A stretch of 43,745 nt of DNA from a virus: positions 4,674 to 48,418 of the IMG/VR virus record IMGVR_UViG_3300001460_000036; one strand, 5' to 3'. This document shows, piece by piece, positions 13,213-20,866 of this stretch; the stretch's first letter is position 1, and every line of letters starts with the position of its first letter. Both the position numbers and the translations under genes were made by a program. Below the pieces are notes generated by a model. The model was given only the letters and a program-made list of their open reading frames with translations, was not told the DNA's origin and ran no database searches.

Positions 13213-15621
13213 ATGAACATAACTATATTTAAAGACATCAAAGACACCTCACAACCGTTCTATAGATCAGTTGATATAATTCTAAATAGAATACAAGAAG
13301 GTGCTTCAAAAGACTTAGTAAAAAAAATCAGAAACACAACAGATAAAACTAAACGAAACGAATACAAGCAACATTTACCTGCTATTTGTTTTTCAGGAAA
13401 GTTTACAAAACGTAATGACAATTCGATAAACGAACACAGTGGTTTAATCTGTTTAGATTTCGATGGTTATCCATCAAACAAAGAAATGTTGCAAGAAAAA
13501 GAAAGGTTAGCTAAAAACAATTATGTATACGCAGCTTTTATTTCCCCCAGTGGCAATGGCATTAAAGCATTAGTTAAAATACCACCTAATCCTGAAATGC
13601 ACAAAACTTATTTTAAAAGTTTAGAAATACATTTTGCATCAGAATATTTTGATAAGACTTCAAAAAACTTGTCACGTGTGTGTTATGAATCTTACGATCC
13701 ATTAATTCATGTGAATGAAAACTCCAGTATATGGGATAAGGTAGAAGAACAAGAATATCAAGAAGTTATAAGAAATGTGGACCTTCCAACACTACCAGTA
13801 ACTGATGAGAATAAAATTGTAGAAATTTTAGTGAAATGGTGGGAGAAGAAATATCCTATGAATGAAGGAGAACGTAACCACAACACTTATGTGTTGGCTT
13901 CAGCATTTAATGATTTTGGAGTTACTCAAACTTTAGCTGAGTATGTTTTAAATAATTATCAATCCAGAAATTTTACTCAAGATGAAATTAAAAGGACTAT
14001 AAAATCTGCGTATTCTAATGTACAAAATTTTGGAACTAAATATTATGAGGATGAAGAAAAAGTAAATCTTATAAAACATAAGTTAAAGAGAGGAGTATCA
14101 AAAAAAGAAATCCGATCTCAGTTAGAAGAGTCGAATATTGAGATTGGGATAGTAGAAAATGTAATCAATCGACTTGAAGAAGAACAATCAAATCAAAAGT
14201 TTTGGACTAAAACAGAAAAAGGCACTATAAAAATTGTCCATATATTATTTAAACATTTCCTGGAAGAGAATGGATTTTATAAATTTAATCCAGTTGGAAG
14301 CAAGAACTATATTTTTGTTCGTGTAACAAACAACTTGATTGATCACACCAGTGAAAAAGAAATAAAAGACTTTATATTAAATTATCTTTTAGATGTTGAT
14401 GATTTAAGTGTATATAATTATTTTGCTGAAAACACAAGATATTTTCGTGAAGAATTTCTTACACTTCTTTCGTCTATTGATGTATATTTTATTGAAGACA
14501 ACAAAGACACATCTTACCTTTACTATCGTAATGGTGCTGTCAAGATTACATACGATAATATTAAAACTATAGACTATCTTGATATAGGTGGTTATGTGTG
14601 GAAAGATCACGTAATAGACAGAGATTTTGAGTTATGTGAAAGTTTTGATTGTGATTACAAAACATTTATAGAAAACATTTGTGGTCGAAATGATAGTCGA
14701 GTTAAGTCGATGCGTTCCACCATAGGCTATCTTTTGCATGGATGGAAAAACTTATCATACAGCCCAGCAGTAATATTAAATGATGAAGTAATATCTGACT
14801 TTCCACAAGGTGGTTCAGGAAAAGGATTGTATATGAACGCTTTGTCTCATATGAAAAAGTTAGTAGTTATTGATGGCAAATCATTCAACTTTGAAAAATC
14901 ATTTGCGTATCAATTAGTTTCTGCCGACACACAGATACTCACGTTTGATGATGTAAAAAAACATTTTGATTTTGAAAGATTGTTTTCTGTAGTGACAGAA
15001 GGATTAACATTAGAAAAGAAAAATAAGGATGCAATAAAGATTCCATTTTCTAAATCACCAAAAGTAGCTATTACAACTAACTATGCAATTAAAGGTAAAG
15101 GTAATTCATTTGAAAGACGAAAGTGGGAATTAGAGTTGGCACACTTTTATACTAAAGATTTTACACCTTTAGAAGAGTTTGGAAAACTAATGTTTGGCGA
15201 ATGGAATGATGAGGAGTGGTGTCAGTTTGATAATTACATGATAGAATGTTTACAAATGTATTTAGAACATGGATTAATAAAAAGTGATTTTGTAAATCTA
15301 AAAATTCGTCAGTTGTCGGCTGAAAGCTGTCATGAATTTATTGAATGGTGTGGGATTATTGGTGGTGTAAAAAACGAAAAACTTTATATTGGAGCGAAAC
15401 TTTATAAAAATGAATTGTATATGGATTTTGTTGAAGAGAATCCAGACTTTGCTCCTAAGGCCAAGATGACAGTCTCAAGGACTAAATTCAATAAGTGGCT
15501 GTTAGCTTATTCAGAATATCAATATGGTTGTCTTCCTGAAGAGGGCAGAGATGGACCAGGTAAATGGCTTAAATTTAGACACAAACAATCATTAATCAAA
15601 CAAACAGACCTTGACTTTTAA
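13213..15621 (+). CDS. Primase-helicase (BT4734/VirE-N domain + DUF5906-type ATPase)
   Basis: 802 aa. The N-terminal BT4734/VirE-N-type primase-like domain (1-190) has HSGLICLDFDGYP (75-87) with Asp82 and Asp84 and SPSGNGIKALVKIP (111-124). A PriCT-like helical linker (about 215-275, GERNHNTYVLASAF) follows. The C-terminal DUF5906/SF3-like helicase has Walker A GGSGKG (533-538) and a Walker B-like ILTFDDV. It probably makes primers and unwinds DNA at the fork. It starts within a repeated iteron. No DNA polymerase gene is seen, so host polymerase is likely used. Confidence 0.9.
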   Translation: MNITIFKDIKDTSQPFYRSVDIILNRIQEGASKDLVKKIRNTTDKTKRNEYKQHLPAICFSGKFTKRNDNSINEHSGLICLDFDGYPSNKEMLQEKERLAKNNYVYAAFISPSGNGIKALVKIPPNPEMHKTYFKSLEIHFASEYFDKTSKNLSRVCYESYDPLIHVNENSSIWDKVEEQEYQEVIRNVDLPTLPVTDENKIVEILVKWWEKKYPMNEGERNHNTYVLASAFNDFGVTQTLAEYVLNNYQSRNFTQDEIKRTIKSAYSNVQNFGTKYYEDEEKVNLIKHKLKRGVSKKEIRSQLEESNIEIGIVENVINRLEEEQSNQKFWTKTEKGTIKIVHILFKHFLEENGFYKFNPVGSKNYIFVRVTNNLIDHTSEKEIKDFILNYLLDVDDLSVYNYFAENTRYFREEFLTLLSSIDVYFIEDNKDTSYLYYRNGAVKITYDNIKTIDYLDIGGYVWKDHVIDRDFELCESFDCDYKTFIENICGRNDSRVKSMRSTIGYLLHGWKNLSYSPAVILNDEVISDFPQGGSGKGLYMNALSHMKKLVVIDGKSFNFEKSFAYQLVSADTQILTFDDVKKHFDFERLFSVVTEGLTLEKKNKDAIKIPFSKSPKVAITTNYAIKGKGNSFERRKWELELAHFYTKDFTPLEEFGKLMFGEWNDEEWCQFDNYMIECLQMYLEHGLIKSDFVNLKIRQLSAESCHEFIEWCGIIGGVKNEKLYIGAKLYKNELYMDFVEENPDFAPKAKMTVSRTKFNKWLLAYSEYQYGCLPEEGRDGPGKWLKFRHKQSLIKQTDLDF

Positions 15622-15623
15622 TT

Positions 15624-16736
15624 ATGAAAAAAATAAACGTATTAGACTTGTTTTCTGGAATAGGTGGTTTTCACTTAGGCTTTGAAAAAGCGGGATATAA
15701 AGTTAAGTCTTTTTATTCAGAAATAGATAAACACGCAATCGCAGTATATAAAAACAATTTTAAAAATAGTACATATGTCGGATCAGTTACAGATGTTCGA
15801 AAAGAACAGTTACCAAGAATTCATGCTATCACCTTCGGAAGCCCTTGTCAAGACTTTAGTGTTGCTGGAAATCGTAAAGGGATGGGAGGACAACGTTCAA
15901 GCCTTATCCTTGAAGCCATTAGACTCATTGATGAGTGCAGACCAAGAGTTTTTATCTGGGAAAATGTTAAAGGAACATTCAGCTCAAACTCTGGCAAAGA
16001 TTTTGCGTCAATCCTCCAAGCCTTTACCAACATTGGGGGTTATAGACTTGAATGGCAACTGTGTAATACAGCGTGGGTATTACCCCAAAACAGAGAGAGA
16101 GTGTACCTTGTCGGATATTCTACAAAAACAAAACGAGATTGGAAAGGAGTTTTTCCTATCAGACTCAGCCCAACAACGTCTTCAGGAGTATCAAAAGGAC
16201 ACGCTCAAATAAGTAATTTTTCGCCACGAGAGTTTGGCTTCAAAGATACTTCACCTGCTTTGTTATCTCGAGACTATAAAGATCCTAAGATAGTTAAAGC
16301 TGCTGACTTTAGAAACGATGAAGGTTTACGAGTAAGACAAAATGGTGACACACCATGCTTATCTGCACGTAGACACAGCGAAAAAGACATAAGCACAATG
16401 CCACCCTTAGTAGTTTCAGGAGCATTAAGAACGTATCCTCGCCAGTCTTCTGAAGAAACAAACAGAATAAAACGCTTAGAAACACGATCTGATAGGCTTT
16501 CTAATGCCTTAACGTCAGCACCATTAGACAGTGTAGTCGTTACTGAAAATGTCAGAAGACTTACGCCTATAGAGTGTGAAAGACTTCAAGGGTTTCCAGA
16601 CAATTGGACTTCTGAAGGTGATTATGATGGAGATATAAAACCAGTTAGTAACACTCAACGCTATAAAATGTGTGGCAATGCTGTTACTGTTGATATAGTC
16701 GCAAAGGTTGTAGAAAAAATTAAGCCACTTTTATGA
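15624..16736 (+). CDS. dcm: DNA cytosine-C5 methyltransferase (Dcm family)
   Basis: 370 aa with the complete C5 motif set: motif I DLFSGIGGFHLGF (8-20), motif IV GSPCQDFSVAG (72-82) with catalytic Cys75, motif VI WENVKG (112-117), motif VIII QNRERVYLVG (154-163) and, at the end, ECERLQGFPDNW and GNAVTVDIV (about 350-358). It transfers methyl from S-adenosylmethionine to cytosine C5. No partner restriction enzyme is present, so it is probably an orphan protecting phage DNA. A 145-codon frame lies inside (15775-16212, +1 frame). Its stop overlaps the helicase start (ATGA). Confidence 0.93.
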   Translation: MKKINVLDLFSGIGGFHLGFEKAGYKVKSFYSEIDKHAIAVYKNNFKNSTYVGSVTDVRKEQLPRIHAITFGSPCQDFSVAGNRKGMGGQRSSLILEAIRLIDECRPRVFIWENVKGTFSSNSGKDFASILQAFTNIGGYRLEWQLCNTAWVLPQNRERVYLVGYSTKTKRDWKGVFPIRLSPTTSSGVSKGHAQISNFSPREFGFKDTSPALLSRDYKDPKIVKAADFRNDEGLRVRQNGDTPCLSARRHSEKDISTMPPLVVSGALRTYPRQSSEETNRIKRLETRSDRLSNALTSAPLDSVVVTENVRRLTPIECERLQGFPDNWTSEGDYDGDIKPVSNTQRYKMCGNAVTVDIVAKVVEKIKPLL

Positions 16737-17962
16737 AGTTAAGAGATTATCAAGAGTCTATAGTAAATAAAGGACTTCCTCAGCTAAAAAAATATAAATT
16801 TTTGTATCTTGCCCTCGAAGTTAGAACGGGCAAGACAATTACAAGTTTGAGTATGAGTAGCCTCTTGCCTGTCTCTAACGCACTCTTCTTAACAAAGAAA
16901 AAAGCTATTAGTAGTATTGAGGATGACTACAAAATGTTAGGACCATCGTTTAAAATTACAGTTATTAATTATGAATCAATCCATAAAATACCTCAGCGTG
17001 GGTATGACATGGTAATTGTAGATGAAGCACATAGTTTAGGTGCATTTCCAAAACCAAGTAAAAGAGCAAAACAAGTTAAGAGTTTAATCCAGGACAATAA
17101 TTGTTACGTAATACTATTGTCTGGAACACCTACTCCAGAATCTTACAGTCAAATGTATCATCAAGTATATGGAATACCAAACAACCCTTTCAAAGATTAT
17201 GTAAACTTTTATAAGTTTTCTAAACACTATGTAAATGTTAAGCAAAGAAAAATCAATTCTCTTTACATAAACGATTACTCTGATGGTCTACAGACTATTA
17301 TAGACGAAATGAAACCATATACCATATCATATACACAAAAAGAAGCTGGTTTTAAAGTAAGCATATCGGAAGAGGTTTGTTATGTAGATATTTGTCCTGA
17401 AGTTTTAGAATTTATAAAACGTTTACAAAAAGACCGAGTAATTCAAGGTAAAGATGAAGTAATATTAGCAGATACTGGAGTTAAATTAATGTCTAAAACA
17501 CATCAATTATATTCTGGTACAGTCAAGTTTGAGAGTGGTAAATCTCAAGTGTTATGTACTGCTAAAGGTAAATTTATTCAAGAAAAGTTTAAAAATAATA
17601 AAATAGCAATTTTTTATAAATTTAAAGCAGAGTTAGAAGCTTTGCAAGAAGTCTATTGTAATCAGTTATGCGAAAATCTTGAGGAATTTAATACTACAAA
17701 TAAATCTATAGCACTGCAAATTGTTAGTGGACGTGAGGGTATTTCCTTACGTCATGCAGAAGCTTTGGTCTATTACAATATAGATTTTAGTGCGACAAGC
17801 TACTGGCAATCAAGAGATAGGATGACAACTAAGGATAGATTAAAAAACAAAATATATTGGGTGTTTGCTAAAGGTGGTATAGAAGATAAAATTTATAAAG
17901 CTGTAGTAAAGAAAAAAGATTACACCTTAAATCATTTTAGAAAGGATTTATTAGATTTGTGA
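16733..17962 (+). CDS. SNF2/SF2-type DNA helicase
   Basis: 409 aa. SF2 motifs are in order: EVRTGKTITSL (29-39, Walker A), VDEAH (96-100, motif II), SGTPTPE (130-136, motif III), GREGISL (333-339, motif V) and QSRDRM (359-364, motif VI with arginines). The short length and the SGTPTPE motif resemble phage SNF2-like helicases beside replication genes. It uses ATP to translocate on DNA, probably for fork restart or branch migration. It is four-base coupled to dcm. Confidence 0.88.
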   Translation: MKLRDYQESIVNKGLPQLKKYKFLYLALEVRTGKTITSLSMSSLLPVSNALFLTKKKAISSIEDDYKMLGPSFKITVINYESIHKIPQRGYDMVIVDEAHSLGAFPKPSKRAKQVKSLIQDNNCYVILLSGTPTPESYSQMYHQVYGIPNNPFKDYVNFYKFSKHYVNVKQRKINSLYINDYSDGLQTIIDEMKPYTISYTQKEAGFKVSISEEVCYVDICPEVLEFIKRLQKDRVIQGKDEVILADTGVKLMSKTHQLYSGTVKFESGKSQVLCTAKGKFIQEKFKNNKIAIFYKFKAELEALQEVYCNQLCENLEEFNTTNKSIALQIVSGREGISLRHAEALVYYNIDFSATSYWQSRDRMTTKDRLKNKIYWVFAKGGIEDKIYKAVVKKKDYTLNHFRKDLLDL

Positions 17963-17963
17963 T

Positions 17964-18161
17964 ATGAGGTTTGCTAAATTTTTAGTAATTTGGATAAGTC
18001 AAAATCTTGCAATACCATTCTGGGTTGTTGGACATATTCATTTGTCTATTCATTCTTTTCATGACATAATAGAAATAAGTTCATCTATAGGAATGAATGT
18101 GATAGTAGCTATAGGGTTTTATTTAGATTATAAAAATGACAGAACAACAGATACAAAGTAA
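17964..18161 (+). CDS. Small membrane protein
   Basis: 65 aa with two hydrophobic segments: about 5-24 (KFLVIWISQNLAIPFWVVGH) and about 37-54 (SSIGMNVIVAIGFYL), ending YKNDRTTDTK. It starts two bases after the helicase stop and overlaps the VRR-NUC gene by 26 bases. Role unknown. Confidence 0.55.
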   Translation: MRFAKFLVIWISQNLAIPFWVVGHIHLSIHSFHDIIEISSSIGMNVIVAIGFYLDYKNDRTTDTK

Positions 18162-18375
18162 AAGAATAAAAGAGTTAGAAGCTGAAGGATATTATGTTTT
18201 AAAGTTAATAAAAACAAATAAAAACGGAATTCCTGATCTTGTCGCTTTCCCAAAAAATTGTGAAGTTTTGTTTTCAGAAGTAAAAAAATTGAAAGGAAAA
18301 GTATCAGCTCTACAAGAGTATAGATTAAAAGAATTACAAGAGCATGGATTACGAACAGAAATATACAGAGGATAG
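18136..18375 (+). CDS. VRR-NUC nuclease
   Basis: 79 aa, a stand-alone VRR-NUC domain of the PD-(D/E)XK fold. Active-site elements are GIPDLVAF (31-38, Asp34), SEVKK (47-51, Glu48 and Lys50) and Gln60 (SALQEYRLKEL), with a helical N-terminus (QIQSKRIKELEAEGYYV). The family nicks or resolves branched DNA such as Holliday junctions. Next to the helicase and primase it likely processes replication intermediates. Confidence 0.88.
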   Translation: MTEQQIQSKRIKELEAEGYYVLKLIKTNKNGIPDLVAFPKNCEVLFSEVKKLKGKVSALQEYRLKELQEHGLRTEIYRG

Positions 18376-18715
18376 TAGTTGGGACATGGAAGATGATTTC
18401 AAAGATTTCTTTCTATCCATTGATCCATTTCTCGCACATAAAATAGCAAAATTTTTAGATGAGAATTTAAAACGTGTTCCATCTAATAAATACATTACAC
18501 ACATCAGAGGGGGGGTGGTAAAACACGAAGATGAGCAAGTCTATTTTGCAATAGAAATTACAAAACTTCCTGGATTTATAATGACACTGTCATTTATATC
18601 TTTCATCGATGTTGACGAATACTTAGACCTCATTAACTTAAATTGTTACATCAAATCAAATCATGAATCCAATAGAAAAATTAATAACCCTAACAGCTTC
18701 AGTATTCAATATTGA
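18344..18715 (+). CDS. Hypothetical early protein
   Basis: 123 aa, acidic N-terminus (SSWDMEDDFKDFFLSIDPFL), then LAHKIAKFLDENL and a beta-rich middle (KYITHIRGGVVKHEDEQVYF). No family recognised. It overlaps the ends of both neighbours (32 bases with VRR-NUC, 53 with the DnaA-like gene), so translation may be coupled. Confidence 0.5.
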   Translation: MDYEQKYTEDSSWDMEDDFKDFFLSIDPFLAHKIAKFLDENLKRVPSNKYITHIRGGVVKHEDEQVYFAIEITKLPGFIMTLSFISFIDVDEYLDLINLNCYIKSNHESNRKINNPNSFSIQY

Positions 18716-19316
18716 CGATATATATTCTAAGTCTCGTGTGACTAAGTATGTATATGCAAGAGCAGTGGTATTTTATTTGTTACGTAAAAATCATTATATG
18801 ACTTTTAAAGATATAGCTGATATATTTAATAAACATCATGCTACTGTAATACATTCAATTAAGGAAATGCCATACATGTTAAAATTCGATAAAAATTTTG
18901 AAGCCAAGTTTAATAAAATAAAATTACTTTGGTTAGATAATGTTGAAAACTTAGATTTTTCTGTTGAAAACAATGTAAAAAACTTGCAGGAACGAAATAA
19001 TTTATTAAATTTGTTAATCAAAGAGTATCAATCGCATACTACAATACTAAAAAACAAAATACTTTTTATGGCATCTAAAGAAGATTGTCCTTATACGATT
19101 CTCGATGTAGATAAAATCTATAATTACTCTACGTGGTCAACAAAAAGAAAAGTAGATGCGTTATTACATATAGATTGTATAATGTACTGTAATTTAGGTA
19201 TAGATTCTACTATCAATGAAAGAAAAGAAGTAAAACAAAAATCAAAACTAATATATCGCACTATAAAAAAATTAGATGAAGCTGCTGGGAAACAGTTTCT
19301 TCTTGCAATGGATTAA
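18663..19316 (+). CDS. DnaA domain-IV-like protein with long helical tail
   Basis: 217 aa. Residues 1-75 match the DnaA C-terminal DNA-binding domain: SRVTKYVYARAVVFYLLRK, then FKDIADIFNKHHATVIHSIK (48-67), where HHATVIHSI corresponds to the DnaA 'DHTTVLHA' recognition motif. Residues 100-217 form helices and a small charged region (LQERNNLLNLLIKEYQSH). There is no ATPase domain. With the protein at 10513-10818 it makes two DnaA-DNA-binding-like factors, possibly reading phage iterons. Confidence 0.75.
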   Translation: MNPIEKLITLTASVFNIDDIYSKSRVTKYVYARAVVFYLLRKNHYMTFKDIADIFNKHHATVIHSIKEMPYMLKFDKNFEAKFNKIKLLWLDNVENLDFSVENNVKNLQERNNLLNLLIKEYQSHTTILKNKILFMASKEDCPYTILDVDKIYNYSTWSTKRKVDALLHIDCIMYCNLGIDSTINERKEVKQKSKLIYRTIKKLDEAAGKQFLLAMD

Positions 19317-19332
19317 GAAAAACAAATAAAAG

Positions 19333-19566
19333 ATGATTAACTCTGGTCGAGAATGGGATTATATAAGTAATCGCAAATCCAAAGTTTCTGCTGAAGACAC
19401 TAATGCAATTAGTCATATTAATCATGTAACTAACAGTATCCACGACCTTGCCAACGACTTGTATGAGGACTTAATGGAGAGAGATCACGACAAAGCAAAG
19501 TTAAAAGCATCTAATATTTGCAAACTTATGTCCGATTTAATTCATAGTATGACCGATGAAATATAA
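19333..19566 (+). CDS. Small hypothetical helical protein
   Basis: 77 aa, helical, starting MINSGREWDYISNRKSKVSA, with His and Asp-rich helices (INHVTNSIHDLANDLYEDLM). No family recognised. It overlaps the metallophosphoesterase start by 11 bases. Confidence 0.5.
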   Translation: MINSGREWDYISNRKSKVSAEDTNAISHINHVTNSIHDLANDLYEDLMERDHDKAKLKASNICKLMSDLIHSMTDEI

Positions 19567-20281
19567 AGAAGATGAAATACGCCCAAGACTTTCAGGAAAC
19601 AAACGCAAAGCGTTTGAGCATCTAAATAAAAAAGAACGAAGAATATTAGTGGTTGGTGATTTACACGCTCCTTTTACCCTACCAAATTATTTAAATCATT
19701 GTATAGAAACTTACTCTAATTTTAATTGTAATCAAGTAATATTTATAGGAGATATTTTAGATAACCACGCTTTTAGTTATCATGAGCCTGATCCTGATGG
19801 GCTATCTCCAGGTTCTGAATTATTGATGGCAAAAAAATTCGTAAAAGATTGGTATAAAGCATTTCCAAAAGCAGATGTTTTAATTGGAAATCATGATCGT
19901 ATGGCTTCACGTAAGGCAATGACTGGTGGTGTACCCTCGGCATGGATAAAGTCCTATAACGATGTCTTAGGCACTCCTAAATGGAACTGGGTGGAGACTA
20001 TAGTGTATGACAATGTATTGTATGAGCATGGAGAAGGTGGACAAGCAAAGGCAAAAGCAAAAAATAATATGATGTCAAGCGTATGCGGTCACACACATAC
20101 AGAAGCTTATACAATGTGGTTCGTAGGAAAGAAGTTCAGAGTGTTTGGAATGCAAGTAGGTTGTGGTGTAGACTCAAAAAGTTACGCAGCAGCTTACGCA
20201 AGAAATTTTAAAAAACAAGCAATAGGTTGTGGTGTTGTAATAGGTGGACACACAGCAATTAATTGTTTAATGAAATTATGA
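19556..20281 (+). CDS. Calcineurin-like metallophosphoesterase
   Basis: 241 aa. All metal-binding motifs of the superfamily are present: GDLHAPF (34-40), GDILDNH (65-71), GNHD (111-114), YEHGEGG (156-162) and GHTH (178-181). The enzyme should hydrolyse phosphodiester bonds with two metals in the cytoplasm; the substrate (DNA ends, cyclic nucleotides or RNA) cannot be read from sequence. It is the second last early gene and is coupled to the next by ATGA. Confidence 0.9.
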   Translation: MKYKEDEIRPRLSGNKRKAFEHLNKKERRILVVGDLHAPFTLPNYLNHCIETYSNFNCNQVIFIGDILDNHAFSYHEPDPDGLSPGSELLMAKKFVKDWYKAFPKADVLIGNHDRMASRKAMTGGVPSAWIKSYNDVLGTPKWNWVETIVYDNVLYEHGEGGQAKAKAKNNMMSSVCGHTHTEAYTMWFVGKKFRVFGMQVGCGVDSKSYAAAYARNFKKQAIGCGVVIGGHTAINCLMKL

Positions 20282-20604
20282 ATAAAAAATTAGTTAAATC
20301 ATTATATGAGTTCGCAGATGTAGTTGCAACTCGTTTTTCTTTCAAAGACAGAGAGGGAAATGTAAACAAAGAATCATTTAAAGTATATGAAGTTATTCCT
20401 ACTTCAGATCAGACAGCAATTGTTTTTTTCCAAAAGTCTACACAAAAAATAGGAATGGGATTTTTTTACTATATTAATAGAGGTTCATCAAAAGGTTGGA
20501 AATATTTCTTTCCTACTGATAGTCATGTTGTAGGTATGATGGCTTGTCACTATTATAAATTAGAAGTGGAGCGTTTTAATTCCATTAAAAATCTTGATAA
20601 GTAA
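20278..20604 (+). CDS. Hypothetical early protein
   Basis: 108 aa from the ATG at 20278, which overlaps the phosphoesterase TGA by three bases; an upstream TTG (20263) is also in frame. It is beta-rich in the middle (FKVYEVIPTSDQTAIVFFQK). No family recognised. It is the last early gene and converges on the late block with a 20-bp overlap. Confidence 0.55.
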   Translation: MNKKLVKSLYEFADVVATRFSFKDREGNVNKESFKVYEVIPTSDQTAIVFFQKSTQKIGMGFFYYINRGSSKGWKYFFPTDSHVVGMMACHYYKLEVERFNSIKNLDK

Positions 20605-20866
20605 TTAGTATCTTTGCAATCCTTTTCGCTTCTACAAGTTCTTTGCAAACACTATATTGTTCTAACTGCTCAAAGTAATTGATAAGAACATCATACGCAT
20701 CATCATTCATTGGTATGTGAAATTCAGTTGGATCGAATATAAAAGCACAGTTCAAATCTTTTTCTAATAAATCTTCGAATGATGCTTTGCCTACTAAAAC
20801 CAAGTAGCTATTATACATACAATTGTATTCATTAAAATCAGATATATTAAACTTGCTTATTTTCAT
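20585..20866 (-). CDS. Hypothetical protein at end of late operon
   Basis: 93 aa, starting MKISKFNISDFNEYNCMYNS, with an acidic middle (FDPTEFHIPMNDDAYDVLIN) and a helical C-terminus. No family recognised. It is four-base coupled (ATGA) to the giant virion protein gene upstream, so it is expressed last in the late operon. Confidence 0.55.
   Translation of the reverse strand: MKISKFNISDFNEYNCMYNSYLVLVGKASFEDLLEKDLNCAFIFDPTEFHIPMNDDAYDVLINYFEQLEQYSVCKELVEAKRIAKILITYQDF

Noticed and set aside
20609-20616. Plus-strand TATCTTTG reading into the late block
   Set aside because: It lies inside the minus-strand 93-aa gene and would only make antisense RNA to virion genes. In AT-rich DNA an eight-base match of this type is expected by chance.
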